Positions 24,345-33,946 are shown, counted from the stretch's first letter. The stretch is 64,000 bases of DNA from Roseovarius sp. THAF9 (GCF_009363715.1 NZ_CP045404.1:2820001-2884000), one strand, 5' to 3'. Notes: a model not told the origin generated them from the letters alone. Numbers and translations are program-made.

Positions 24345-25573
24345 GACAGGGCGCTCTCGGGGATCGAAGTAAAGGCGAATTTCAGGGCCGGACGGGAGAG
24401 CAGCAGCATGATGATGCTGGCCGTCACCAAGTAGCCCCAGGCGATGGCGTCGAGGCCGAAAGGAGCAGCGATCACGACGTTCAGCATGACCGCCGCCGTC
24501 AACAGCACTGTACCTTTGAGTTCCAGCATCGGGCGGTTCTCGGCCCGGTGCCAGCCGGCGGTCGCCGTCCAGAGCATTGTGGGGATGGCGACAAGGCAAA
24601 GGATGGATACCGGTTTCGCCAAGGCGTCCCAGCCCTCGCCAAGCAGCAGCGGCACATACCACTCGGCGAGCAGGGCCTGCAGGATGACTGCGGGTGCCAC
24701 GATGCCGATGGACAGGGCGAACCCCTGGCGCATGGCCGCGGAACGGTCGGAGTGCGCGCAGAGATGCGGGAAAAGCACCGCGGCGAAAGCGGCTGAAAAG
24801 GAGGAGGCAAGGCTGAGGCCGGCGTTGAAGGCCATGAAGTAAAGGCCGAGAATTTCCGGGCCAAGCAGCGCGCCGACGATGAGCTTGTCGGCATGCAGCC
24901 GCGCGGTCATGATCATTTCGGTGCCCAGGATCGGCCAGCCGAACCGAATGAACGGGCGGGTCGCGGCCTTGCCTTGCTCTGGAATACTGTGCCACGGGTG
25001 CAGGCGGCGCATCGCCACGAGCCAGAAGGGCGCGGTCAGAAGCCGTGGCAAGACAAGCGCCAAGGCCGACGGCCACACCATTGCGAGAGCCACCGAGATC
25101 AGGTTCGCCAGCACGGTCTGCCCACCGGCGATGGCGGCAGTCTGCTTTAGCTTGCCTGCCCTCATGGCCAGCCCCGCCTGGACCAGCCCGCCGGGCATGA
25201 ACAGGTACTCGCCAGCCAGGACAAGGATCAGTGTGGCCATTGCAATGTTGCCGGTCAGCGCCCATACACCACCGGCGATGACGCATTGGATTGCGAAAAG
25301 ACCAAGGCACCAGACCCAGAAGAGGTCACGCGCCCGGTTGCAGGTTGGTGCAAGCTCGGATGCCGGGGCGGCGATGATGCGCTGCCCGATGCCGTTCTGG
25401 GTCAGCGACTTCAACAGGTCCCCGATCGCCAGCGCGGCGGCGGCCACGCCTATCTCTGCCACGTCGAGCGTGCGGGCCACGGCAATGACGACACCGAGGC
25501 GCGACAGCTTGGTCGCGATCTCGGAGGCACCGTAGGCAATCAGGTGACTGAACATGGAGGAAGGTCTGGGCAC
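24341..25573 (-). CDS. Oligosaccharide flippase family protein (Wzx-like)
   Basis: 410 residues from GTG 25573; ATG 25555 (MFSHLIAYGASEIATKLSRL) is an equally plausible start, and neither has a strong ribosome site. About twelve hydrophobic segments span the protein, with the Wzx-like first segment and SLTQNGIGQRII after the second helix. Family members flip undecaprenyl-linked oligosaccharide units across the inner membrane. It heads the minus-strand operon and is divergent from the export lipoprotein gene at 25765, so the 191-bp spacer should carry promoters for both arms. Confidence 0.88.
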   Translation of the reverse strand: MPRPSSMFSHLIAYGASEIATKLSRLGVVIAVARTLDVAEIGVAAAALAIGDLLKSLTQNGIGQRIIAAPASELAPTCNRARDLFWVWCLGLFAIQCVIAGGVWALTGNIAMATLILVLAGEYLFMPGGLVQAGLAMRAGKLKQTAAIAGGQTVLANLISVALAMVWPSALALVLPRLLTAPFWLVAMRRLHPWHSIPEQGKAATRPFIRFGWPILGTEMIMTARLHADKLIVGALLGPEILGLYFMAFNAGLSLASSFSAAFAAVLFPHLCAHSDRSAAMRQGFALSIGIVAPAVILQALLAEWYVPLLLGEGWDALAKPVSILCLVAIPTMLWTATAGWHRAENRPMLELKGTVLLTAAVMLNVVIAAPFGLDAIAWGYLVTASIIMLLLSRPALKFAFTSIPESALS

Positions 25574-25764
25574 GGTCGCTTGGCTTTCATTAAGGTTGGC
25601 TATTCCTACCCGCCAATGACACGCCCGTCGCGGGCGCGGCGGGAGAGCAAGACGCCGCTATCGAGTGGTCACCTATCCTTTCGGGTCACACTTCCACCCG
25701 ATTGAACGCGTGGAGCGAACAAAACCCTGCATTAGAAAACGCTAAGTTGTACTTAGGAAGAATC

Positions 25765-26976
25765 ATGACTGCTGTTCGCACACGCCTGCTCGGCTCTTGC
25801 CTGAGCCTCGCCCTCACCGCCGCTTGCGGCGATGCCCCCGCGCCCGAGAACCTCGCGCCCGTCAAGAGCGGAGGCGCGTATCAGGCGCAGTACCGCGAGC
25901 CACTTCGCAGGTCCGAGGACCAGCCCATTCTGCGGTCAGAGCAGATGAACGCCCGCAAATGCAGACCGGGTCAGGGCGCAGGGGGCAAGGGCGGCAGCGT
26001 CGCCGCCGGATTGCGCGGTGAACGCCTGTCGCGGAATGACCTTGTCGATATCAGAATTTCCGACGATGAGACCTTCAACGGTGATTACGTCGTGTCGCGC
26101 GACGGTGACCTGAAACTCCCCTTCCTCCCACCGGTGCGCGCGCAAGGGCGTACCACCGGAGACATTGAAGTGCAGATCGCGCGGCTTCTCGTGCGGGAAG
26201 GTTTCTACGACGAGGCACCGCGCATCTCTGCGCGTGTCTCTGATTTCGCAAGCGTCAACGTGGCAGTGTCCGGAGCGGTTTTTGAGCCGCACGCGGTAGA
26301 GATCGGCACCCGTGTCGCCGACGACATCGACCGGGCGCGGCAGGCGGCACTCGGCGCGTCCACCGAGGCGCGCAATCTTTCGGCAGCGCTGCGCGCGGTT
26401 GGCGGCATTCGCCCGGATGCCGACCTTTCCGCTGTGGAACTGCGCCGTAACGGCACCCGGCATGTCCTCGACATGCGCGGCGTCTTCAAAGGCCGCAACG
26501 CGGTCGACGTTATGCTGCTGACCGGCGACGAGATCAGGGTGCCCTCACGCCAGTGTTTCCAGGACGACCTGATGCGTCCCAGCCCGATCAGCCCGCCCGG
26601 CATATCCCTGTTCCTGTCCAACCTGACCCAGCCGGCGACCGGAAATGCCCCATCGGCCGTGGGCCGAGAGGTCCGCGAAGTTCCCTACGGAACGCGGTTC
26701 ATGCAGGCAGTGATCAATACCAACTGCGTCGGTGGCGCGCGAGCGACCAGCGCCAAGCGTTCAGCCGTCCTGTTCACGCGCGACCCGATCACGGGCGTCT
26801 CGACGGTGATCGAGCGCAAGATCGAGGACATGCTGCGCCGCGCGGATCGGGACGATTACGACCCCTATCTGCTGCCGGGTGACGCGATCGCCTGCTACGA
26901 CAGCAGCGTCACGAATTTTACCGAGGTTGCAAAGATCGTCGGTGCGGTTGTGGCCACAGGCGCAATCATCGACTGA
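25765..26976 (+). CDS. Polysaccharide biosynthesis/export lipoprotein (Wza/OPX-like)
   Basis: 403 residues from the ATG at 25765, with AGGAAG upstream; an earlier in-frame ATG lacks a signal peptide. A lipoprotein signal (LLGSCLSLALTAAC, lipidation Cys about residue 22) is followed by the Poly_export domain (about 85-165, with GDYVVSRDGDLKLPFLPPVRAQG). SLBB-like segments come next (about 180-290), and a second export-like C-terminal part ends in LLPGDAIACYDSS. OPX proteins form the outer-membrane exit channel for capsule or exopolysaccharide. The extra cysteines in the C-terminal half may form disulfides. Confidence 0.88.
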   Translation: MTAVRTRLLGSCLSLALTAACGDAPAPENLAPVKSGGAYQAQYREPLRRSEDQPILRSEQMNARKCRPGQGAGGKGGSVAAGLRGERLSRNDLVDIRISDDETFNGDYVVSRDGDLKLPFLPPVRAQGRTTGDIEVQIARLLVREGFYDEAPRISARVSDFASVNVAVSGAVFEPHAVEIGTRVADDIDRARQAALGASTEARNLSAALRAVGGIRPDADLSAVELRRNGTRHVLDMRGVFKGRNAVDVMLLTGDEIRVPSRQCFQDDLMRPSPISPPGISLFLSNLTQPATGNAPSAVGREVREVPYGTRFMQAVINTNCVGGARATSAKRSAVLFTRDPITGVSTVIERKIEDMLRRADRDDYDPYLLPGDAIACYDSSVTNFTEVAKIVGAVVATGAIID

Positions 26977-26979
26977 TGG

Positions 26980-29478
26980 TCAGGAAAGCGAAGGGTCGGG
27001 CAGATGCTCTCGGGTCTGCCTTGCTGTTTCGATTGCCCGCTCCACAAGGTCGCGATCACCGCTTTCTGCCGCCATTTCAACAGCGACCAGCGCGTCGCGC
27101 AGGTCCGGTTGACCGAATGCGGCGGCGCTGCCGGCCACCTTGTGCGCTTCTGCGGCAATCTCGGACATGTCGTCCGGTCCGGTGTCAAGCCAGTCGAAGA
27201 GCGCGTTCATCTGTGACACGTAGCGGGCAGTCAGGCGATCCAAGGTATTCTGTTCCTTTTGCGGAGCGACCGATGCTTCGACTGCCGATTGCTCGCCAGA
27301 CGTGAATTGGTTGATAACCCGCACGAGTTCTTCCTCGACAAGCGGTTTTGGAAGAAAGCCAGACATACCAGCCGCGATAAAACGGTCCTTGGCCTCTGGC
27401 AAAACGTTGGCCGAGAACGCCACAATCGGCGCATCTCGGTTAGGACCGTTGCCAGCGCGGATGGCGCGTGTTGCACCCAGCCCGTCAAGCACGGGCATCC
27501 GTATGTCCATCAAGATAAGATCGAAACGTCCCTTTTCGGCGGCTTCTACAGCCTCCTGGCCGTTGCGTGCCTCTGTCACCCGGTGGCCGAGGCCAAACAG
27601 TGTTTCCCCTGCCAGTTCGAGGTTGATCTCGTTATCCTCGACCAACAGGATATTGTGACCTTGAGCTTCGGGACACGAGCGTTGCGGGTCATCATCTTCT
27701 TCGGGACCATCGACGCAGGTCAATGGCAAGCGCACCCAGAATACACTGCCCTCGTCTTCTGTGCTTTCGACCCCGATCTCTCCGTCCATCGCCTCGACAA
27801 ACCGGCGGGCAATGCCAAGGCCCAGGCCGGTCCCTGCGGTCGCGCCTTCGCCGGTGTTGTCGATCGTCTGAAAGTCGCCGAATATCCGCTCTTGGTCAGC
27901 TTCGGGAATACCAACACCCGTGTCGATCACACGCAGATCCAATCCGCTTTCGCTGCATTCCGCTTCAACTACGATACGTCCGTCGCGCGTGAACTTGATG
28001 GCGTTGCCGACGAGATTCAGCAGCACCTGTTGCAGACGCGAAGCGTCAATGCGCACCCATGTCGCCGGATCTCCGATCCAACCCCATTGAATATGGTTGC
28101 CGTTTGCCTCGGCCGCACTGGCCTGCGAGTCCACGATATCCTGCATGAGACGCCCGAGATGCACGACCTCCTCGCGCGGCTCGGCGGCGCCGGCTTCGAA
28201 ACGCGCGACATCGAGGACGGCATCGACATGATGCATCAACACGCCCCCCGATATGTCCATGTTGCGCACGTATCGGTCCTGTGTCACCGAGAGCGGTGTC
28301 TTCTCGAGAAGAGCGAGGTTGCCAAGAAGCCCGTTCAGCGGCGTTCTGATTTCATGTGTCATCATGGCCAGGAAGTCGGCTTTGGCCTTCTCTCCTGCAA
28401 GCGCCTTGTCGCGGGCCTCGACCAGTTCGGTTTCAGCCGCAACACGGTGAGAAATATCACGCAGAAATGCGACAATCATCTCGTCCTCGCCCGACTCCGC
28501 CATTTCCAATGCCAGCTCGACGGGGAATATCTCACCATTGCGCCGTTTGGCTTCAAGCCGAACCCGGCCCTGGCCCACCACGCGCTGCTCACCCGAGATG
28601 CGCATGCGTTGCATTCCGGCGTCATGGGCTGCGCGGTGGTGGTCCGGCACGACAATGTCCGCGATGTTCTTTCCTAGAACCTCATCGGTGGAATACTGAA
28701 AGATGCGTTCCGCAGCCTTGTTGAAATTCAGAATCCGCCCGTCCAGATCCGCGACTATGACGGCATCCAGGGAGGTTTCGAGAATGGTATTGAGTCGGGA
28801 GTAGGCATCGGCCAGTTCATGCCCCCGGGTTTCCGTTTGCTTGCCCACCCGCCGGGTATGACCCAGCAATACGATCAACGCCAGTACGAGCGCCGCAGCA
28901 ATAAGCGCCAGGCGCAAAAGCGTGGAGGCGAAGTTTTCACGGCTTTGGTCCGACCGTTCCACAAAATACTGAAGCCCCGTGGTTGCGGCCGTGCGCAGCA
29001 GCGGCCTTATTTCATCGGCGGCCTCGCTCAAGGCGGGGAGTGCGGCGCGCAATTGATCGCGAGGTCCGTCGATGATCGGGATCACGGCATCAAGCCTGTT
29101 TCGGATCGTCGCGATCGATTGCCCGAAAGGCTCAATCTGTCGTAACTCCGTATAGAGCGCGCCGGTGTGCAGAGTGTCTATTCGGCTGTAGAATACGTCG
29201 AACTCGACGATCAACTCCTCCAGTGCGTCTGGATCTGTGCTTGACTGCGCGCTCTGTACGGCGTTTCGAAAATCAAGGAACTCAACCTCCGCCTGCGACA
29301 GCACCCAGTGAACGTTGTCGGACCGAGCAGAGTTCAGAAAGCGCAGGTCGCGGATGATCTCGGAAATCAGAAACGTGATGGACAGCACGCACAACAAACC
29401 GACCAGGACCAGCAAAAGCTGGCCCCGGCGCCATAGTGCGGTATCGCGTGATCGCTGTTGCGATGTGGCTTCAATCAT
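26980..29478 (-). CDS. Hybrid histidine kinase: periplasmic sensor, PAS, HisKA, HATPase, receiver and Hpt
   Basis: 832 residues. Two membrane segments (about 19-41 and 186-206) bracket a periplasmic helical sensor region. A PAS domain follows (about 225-348), then HisKA with His375 (MMTHEIRTPLNG), HATPase_c (N box LVGNAIKF, G boxes DTGVGIPEAD and GTGLGLGIARRF), a receiver with Asp658 (LILMDIRMP) and a C-terminal Hpt with His779 (AHKVAGSAAAFG). The protein thus carries three steps of a four-step phosphorelay and needs an outside receiver; the LuxR-type regulator at 31774 is the nearest candidate. Its start overlaps the stop of the periplasmic SUOX-fold gene upstream (ATGA), implying they work together. 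Confidence 0.92.
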   Translation of the reverse strand: MIEATSQQRSRDTALWRRGQLLLVLVGLLCVLSITFLISEIIRDLRFLNSARSDNVHWVLSQAEVEFLDFRNAVQSAQSSTDPDALEELIVEFDVFYSRIDTLHTGALYTELRQIEPFGQSIATIRNRLDAVIPIIDGPRDQLRAALPALSEAADEIRPLLRTAATTGLQYFVERSDQSRENFASTLLRLALIAAALVLALIVLLGHTRRVGKQTETRGHELADAYSRLNTILETSLDAVIVADLDGRILNFNKAAERIFQYSTDEVLGKNIADIVVPDHHRAAHDAGMQRMRISGEQRVVGQGRVRLEAKRRNGEIFPVELALEMAESGEDEMIVAFLRDISHRVAAETELVEARDKALAGEKAKADFLAMMTHEIRTPLNGLLGNLALLEKTPLSVTQDRYVRNMDISGGVLMHHVDAVLDVARFEAGAAEPREEVVHLGRLMQDIVDSQASAAEANGNHIQWGWIGDPATWVRIDASRLQQVLLNLVGNAIKFTRDGRIVVEAECSESGLDLRVIDTGVGIPEADQERIFGDFQTIDNTGEGATAGTGLGLGIARRFVEAMDGEIGVESTEDEGSVFWVRLPLTCVDGPEEDDDPQRSCPEAQGHNILLVEDNEINLELAGETLFGLGHRVTEARNGQEAVEAAEKGRFDLILMDIRMPVLDGLGATRAIRAGNGPNRDAPIVAFSANVLPEAKDRFIAAGMSGFLPKPLVEEELVRVINQFTSGEQSAVEASVAPQKEQNTLDRLTARYVSQMNALFDWLDTGPDDMSEIAAEAHKVAGSAAAFGQPDLRDALVAVEMAAESGDRDLVERAIETARQTREHLPDPSLS

Positions 29479-29987
29479 TCCTTGATGGTGATCCGATCGA
29501 GTTGCCAGATACTGCGAGAGTAGATGACTTCGGTCCGGTAGTCACTGGAAGACGAGAAGGGATAGATCACCCAGAGCGGTCCCTTGTCACGGCGCGACAA
29601 TTCCTTGCCGTCCATCGCATAGGCAACGATCGGCCCGCCCTCTGTCGCGTCGGACATCGGTATCGTCACGCTGTAGTCGTTGATCGCGGTCGCCTCGATC
29701 GTGCTGCCTTCGGCGCCGAGGTGATCGAGCAGAGTCTTGAGCCGCACGCCCGTGAAAACGTGGTCTCCGGGGGTCCAGATGGTATCGGTTTTGATTTCGC
29801 TCTCGCCAAGTGCGCGCAGCATTTCCAAATCGAAAGTCGCGGCTTCGCCATCATTGGTCATTTCGATATCGCCGGAAACAGTCAGCAAGACGCGACCCTC
29901 AGGCAATGGCAGGCTTTCGGCTGTAGCCTGCAGCGCCCACAGGCTGACTGCAACGACAACGGCCGGGACGACGCGGAAGAGGTTCAT
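29475..29987 (-). CDS. Periplasmic oxidoreductase/molybdopterin-binding-fold protein lacking the cofactor cysteine
   Basis: 170 residues with a signal peptide (VVPAVVVAVSLWALQATAES). The mature part resembles the sulfite-oxidase (SUOX) fold domain, including VFTGVRLKTLLDHLGAEG and AINDYSVTIPMSD, and a C-terminal WVIYPFSSSSDYR. No cysteine is present anywhere, so the molybdenum-coordinating residue of catalytic members is missing and enzymatic activity is unlikely. It is translationally coupled to the hybrid histidine kinase downstream (4-base overlap). A role as a periplasmic ligand-sensing partner of that kinase is an inference from the coupling. Confidence 0.8.
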   Translation of the reverse strand: MNLFRVVPAVVVAVSLWALQATAESLPLPEGRVLLTVSGDIEMTNDGEAATFDLEMLRALGESEIKTDTIWTPGDHVFTGVRLKTLLDHLGAEGSTIEATAINDYSVTIPMSDATEGGPIVAYAMDGKELSRRDKGPLWVIYPFSSSSDYRTEVIYSRSIWQLDRITIKE

Positions 29988-30102
29988 GTGATGCTCCTGT
30001 ATCTTGGTTAATCAGTTTCTCGCATTTCTGCGCGAAGCTGTATGCTGGTCATACGGATCAGCCTTGTATCCGTTCGAATAGTTCGCCGTCCGACCGGATA
30101 GT

Positions 30103-31488
30103 TCAGTAGGCTCCCCGCCCGGACAGGACGGCCCGCACCGTCAGGGAAAGCAGCATCAGGTCGAGGATCATGCTATTCGATCGGACATAGGCAACATCCA
30201 TGTCGATCATCTTGTCGAACCCGATATCGGCGCGACCAGAGACTTGCCACAGTCCGGTAATACCTGGCCGGACCTTCAGCCGCTCCAGCGCCGCTGCAGG
30301 GTAAGCTGCAACCTCGCGCGGCAGTGCCGGGCGTGGCCCGACCACTGACATGTGGCCCAAAAAGACATTCAGGATTTGCGGCAGTTCATCTACCGAATAG
30401 CGACGCAGGAATCGACCAACACGGGTCACACGCGGATCGTGGCGCGACTTGAAGCAGATACCCTCGCGATCGGACTGCAACCGTATTGCGGCCAGTCGTT
30501 CCTCGGCATCGGTATGCATTGTGCGGAACTTGTAGATGGTAAAAAGAGCCCCGTCGCGACCGACGCGCGTCTGCTTGAAAAGGGCGGGCCCCTTGCTGTC
30601 GAGCCTGATAAGAGCCGCGACACAGAGCAGTATGGGCGAAAGAGCCAGTAGAGCCAAGCCACTCGTGACCATGTCGAAGCATCGCTTGCCAATCGCTTCC
30701 GGGCCGGCCATCCGCACCGCATGGACGGCAGCGCGACCCAGGAATGCGGCGTTGCCGAGCAGATATCGCTTGGCCAGGCGCCGCGGTTCTTGCGCGAGAC
30801 GCCAGATCCATTCCATCCGTGCAGCCCGGACCAGCCTTGGTGCCCGGGTGACATTCCCGGCCAGAAAGTCGAACAGGGCCCCTACGCCAAGGACCACGCG
30901 CGGAGACAGGCCCGGCAGATGCCTGTCTATCCAGATTTCCTGCCGAGGTACGCCCATTGCGACAAGAAGTATATCGGCGCCGGAGGCATTGATCCGGGCC
31001 ACGGCGGCGTCTTCGTCGGCGGCGCCATCATAGCCATCGAGCGTACCGGCGACGCGCAAACCGGGAATGGTCGTCACAAGTTTCTTTGCCGCTTTGTCTG
31101 CCGTGCCGGGGGTCGCTCCGAACAGGAACACGGATAGCCCCCTCCGTGCTGCCTCGGCCAGAAGAGCCGGCGTGAAATCCGTACCGTTAAGGTTCTGGGT
31201 CAAACCCGCACCGCTCATGCGGGCGGCCAGTTCGACCCCAATGCCGTCCGGTAGGATCAGGTCGGCTCGGCCAAGCGCGGCGGCATAGCCGCGGTCGCCT
31301 GCACGGACATTCGCGCAATGCGCGTTCAGAAAGAATACGCTCCGCACAGAACCAGAAAGAACGTGCTCCACAGTCTGTTCAGTCGTCGCATCGACGAGCG
31401 GCAAGCCAAGGATGGTTCTGCGGGCGAGCGACGGCGAAACAGGCGTTGCAGCGGTTTCGAACGTTGCGAAAGGGTGGTGTCGGGTCAT
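30103..31488 (-). CDS. Fusion of WecG/TagA/CpsF glycosyltransferase and WcaJ-type sugar-phosphate transferase
   Basis: 461 residues from the ATG at 31488 (MTRHHPFATFE), with GGAG upstream. The N-terminal half (about 25-200) is a WecG/TagA-type GT26 domain with FFLNAHCANV, ILPDGIGVELAARM and VAMGVPRQEIWIDRHLP. The C-terminal half (about 235-461) is a bacterial sugar transferase with one membrane segment (GLALLALSPILLCVAALIRL), the KFRTMHTDAEERL motif and VGPRPALPREV. The second domain would prime undecaprenyl phosphate with a sugar-1-phosphate and the first would add the next sugar, so one polypeptide could perform both opening steps of repeat-unit synthesis. It is divergent from the LuxR regulator. 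Confidence 0.9.
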   Translation of the reverse strand: MTRHHPFATFETAATPVSPSLARRTILGLPLVDATTEQTVEHVLSGSVRSVFFLNAHCANVRAGDRGYAAALGRADLILPDGIGVELAARMSGAGLTQNLNGTDFTPALLAEAARRGLSVFLFGATPGTADKAAKKLVTTIPGLRVAGTLDGYDGAADEDAAVARINASGADILLVAMGVPRQEIWIDRHLPGLSPRVVLGVGALFDFLAGNVTRAPRLVRAARMEWIWRLAQEPRRLAKRYLLGNAAFLGRAAVHAVRMAGPEAIGKRCFDMVTSGLALLALSPILLCVAALIRLDSKGPALFKQTRVGRDGALFTIYKFRTMHTDAEERLAAIRLQSDREGICFKSRHDPRVTRVGRFLRRYSVDELPQILNVFLGHMSVVGPRPALPREVAAYPAAALERLKVRPGITGLWQVSGRADIGFDKMIDMDVAYVRSNSMILDLMLLSLTVRAVLSGRGAY

Positions 31489-31773
31489 GTCGGGTCTCCG
31501 GGATGAAATTGAGCTTTCCCGGTTCATGCCCTCGCCACCTGTCGCACCGCAATTTCCCGGCCGTATAACCGGGGAACGCATTCGATACATCGCGCATCCG
31601 GACGCGTATCTCACGCTCGAAAGGCTGTGCGACGCGCTGCAGGCGGGATCGATGCTACCCGGATGGATACATCAGGTAGCCGGTTTCCCCGTTAAATGTT
31701 CTACCCAATGCCGTAATCTTGTCTTAAGTCGCGTTTAGATTGCATTAACCGATTCACCGAGGACCAGTTCGAA

Positions 31774-32388
31774 ATGAGAGTTCTGATTGCCGACGACCAT
31801 GATCTGCTGCGTGATACGCTCATCGCGTTTCTCAGCGCGGACAATGATATGGAACTGGGAAGCGCGTCGAACTTCGAAGAGGCGAAACGGCGGATTCGCG
31901 AGGATGCGCATTACGATCTTGTTCTGCTCGACTACAAGATGCCGGGCATGAAAGGGCTTGAAAGCCTGTCGGAGGCGATTGGACTGGAAGGCGGACAACG
32001 GGTCGCGCTGATCTCCGGGCAGGCCACCCGCGAAATCGCGGAAGAAGCACTCGGCCTGGGAGCTGCCGGTTTCGTGCCCAAGACCTTGCCGGCCAAGTCT
32101 CTCGTGAATGCGGTCAAGTTCATGGCCATGGGTGAGCAATACGCCCCCATCGATTTCATGAAAGCTCAGGAAGAGGACGAACCGCACGCCATGGCAGAGC
32201 AGCTGACCAAGCGCGAGCAGGAAGTTCTGAAAGGACTGACCGAAGGCAAGTCGAACAAGGCCATCGCGCGTGACCTCGATCTGACCGAGCCGACGATCAA
32301 GCTTCACATGAAGACCCTCTTCCGCAAGCTGGAGGTCAACAACCGAACGCAAGCGGCCATCGTGGCCCGGGATGCCGGTCTCTTCTGA
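31774..32388 (+). CDS. NarL/LuxR-family response regulator
   Basis: 204 residues. The receiver domain (1-118) has acidic pocket residues in LIADDHD, phospho-acceptor Asp53 in LVLLDYKMPGM and Lys in FVPKTLPA. The LuxR-type helix-turn-helix spans about 141-204 (LTKREQEVLKGLTEGKSN, then TIKLHMKTLFRKLEVNN). No kinase gene is adjacent. The hybrid kinase at 26980, which ends in an Hpt domain, is the closest potential phosphodonor. It lies between the priming transferase (divergent) and the Wzz-like gene (same strand), so it probably regulates exopolysaccharide genes. Confidence 0.9.
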   Translation: MRVLIADDHDLLRDTLIAFLSADNDMELGSASNFEEAKRRIREDAHYDLVLLDYKMPGMKGLESLSEAIGLEGGQRVALISGQATREIAEEALGLGAAGFVPKTLPAKSLVNAVKFMAMGEQYAPIDFMKAQEEDEPHAMAEQLTKREQEVLKGLTEGKSNKAIARDLDLTEPTIKLHMKTLFRKLEVNNRTQAAIVARDAGLF

Positions 32389-32503
32389 TGGCACACCTGT
32401 CCGGAAGGATATAAGGCGGGGCAAAAGCCCCACGTGACCCACCAGTCGCGCAGGCGAATTGCAACAAGATCCGGGATAGGGATTTCGGCGAAGGAGATCG
32501 CCG

Positions 32504-33946
32504 ATGACCACCCCGAGCATTGCCTCGACAGATATGCAGAAACCGCGCCGCGCCCCGGGCGCCATGCGCAAGCTGGTGCGCCGTGCGCTTATCGGTGGCG
32601 CGCCTAGCGACAGCAGGCGTATTCCCCGCTACGTCTGGATCTGCACTTTGGGTCTTGCCGCGATCTGGGCGCCGATCACGGGGTATCTGAAAACCGCCGC
32701 GCCCAGCTTTGCCAGCCACATGTCACTTATCCTGCCCGGCTCGGGGTCGGCTTCGTCGGTTAACCTTGCCGAAATCGGGCAGGCCTCCAGCCATGCAAAT
32801 TCCGCCTTCTCCAGCAATTCGATCAGCCCGACGGAAACCTACAAGCGGCTTCTCGCCGCGGACCGCGTGATCAGGGATGCCGCCGATCGTCTTGGCATCA
32901 AGACCAGAGATTTCGGAAAGCCCCAGGTCAAGCTGGTCGATCAGACGGCATTTATCCACGTCAAGGTAACCGGGCCGGCCCCCGAAACGGCGCAGGCGCG
33001 CAATTCCGCACTGCTCAGCGCCTTTTTCGACGAGATTGACCGCCTGCGCAGTGACGAAATGGACAGCCGTCAGACTGGCGGCCTCGATGCGATAACCGAG
33101 TACAAGGACTCAGTGGCCGCGACGCGCGTGGAAATCGAGAAGTTGCGCGCCGAGACCGGTCTTCATTCAGCCGAGCAATACAATCGCCAGGTCGACGAAC
33201 TCGATCTGCTGCGCGCAAAAATCGACACTGCCACCGCGGAATACGAGCGTAGCGCGGCGGCTGTTACCGGGCTGGAAGCCCAGCTGGGAACAGATGCGGA
33301 AACGGCCGCACGCATCCTGCGGCTGAATGGCGATGGCGCCTATACTGCACTCATCGATGCGATGGCAGAGGCCGAGACAGAATTGGCGCGGGCCAAATCA
33401 CGATACGGCAAACGCCACCCCGAAGTGCTCAAAGCACTTGCCGCAATGGAGACTGCCCGGTCCGAGGCCACTGCACGTGCCGTGTCCCTCACCGGTGACG
33501 CAAGCGCGCTTGAGCGGTCCCTCGATGGTGCCCGGGACGCACTTCTGACCGAACTCGTCAGACAGGACGCTGCTCGCGCCGGTTTACTGGCCGAGTTGAC
33601 CGAGCTGCGCGAACTCGTATCGACCCAGGCCGGTCGAATTGAGGCGCTTGCGCCGAAAGCGGCCCGCCTCGAGGATCTGCAGCGCGATTTCAACGTGGCC
33701 GAAGCCGTTTTCGCGTCGGCGATCGCCCGCACTCAGTCCAGCAAAGCCGACGTGTTCGCCTCTTACCCGCTTGTTCAGGTGCTCGAAGATCCGACCCTAC
33801 CCGAAGCCCCCTCTTCCCCACGCAAGAAACTGGCCATTGCCGCCGGTGCCGCAGCCAGCATCCTTCTGATCTTCGCTCTTTCGCTCGCCTGGATCCGGCG
33901 CACCCTGATCGAAAAGCTGATCTCCGAAAAGGGCCGCATGGCATGA
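32504..33946 (+). CDS. Wzz/GumC-type polysaccharide chain-length determinant protein
   Basis: 480 residues with a membrane segment near the N-terminus (YVWICTLGLAAIWAPITGYL) and another at the C-terminus (LAIAAGAAASILLIFALSLAW). Between them is a long periplasmic coiled-coil region (about 175-400), with the GumC-like KSRYGKRHPEVLKAL motif. No Walker A or tyrosine-rich tail follows, so it lacks the BY-kinase domain of Wzc proteins. It governs polymer length together with the Wzy-like protein, whose start overlaps its stop (ATGA at 33943). The spacer before it holds a weak 5-bp hairpin at 32418-32431. Confidence 0.85.
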   Translation: MTTPSIASTDMQKPRRAPGAMRKLVRRALIGGAPSDSRRIPRYVWICTLGLAAIWAPITGYLKTAAPSFASHMSLILPGSGSASSVNLAEIGQASSHANSAFSSNSISPTETYKRLLAADRVIRDAADRLGIKTRDFGKPQVKLVDQTAFIHVKVTGPAPETAQARNSALLSAFFDEIDRLRSDEMDSRQTGGLDAITEYKDSVAATRVEIEKLRAETGLHSAEQYNRQVDELDLLRAKIDTATAEYERSAAAVTGLEAQLGTDAETAARILRLNGDGAYTALIDAMAEAETELARAKSRYGKRHPEVLKALAAMETARSEATARAVSLTGDASALERSLDGARDALLTELVRQDAARAGLLAELTELRELVSTQAGRIEALAPKAARLEDLQRDFNVAEAVFASAIARTQSSKADVFASYPLVQVLEDPTLPEAPSSPRKKLAIAAGAAASILLIFALSLAWIRRTLIEKLISEKGRMA

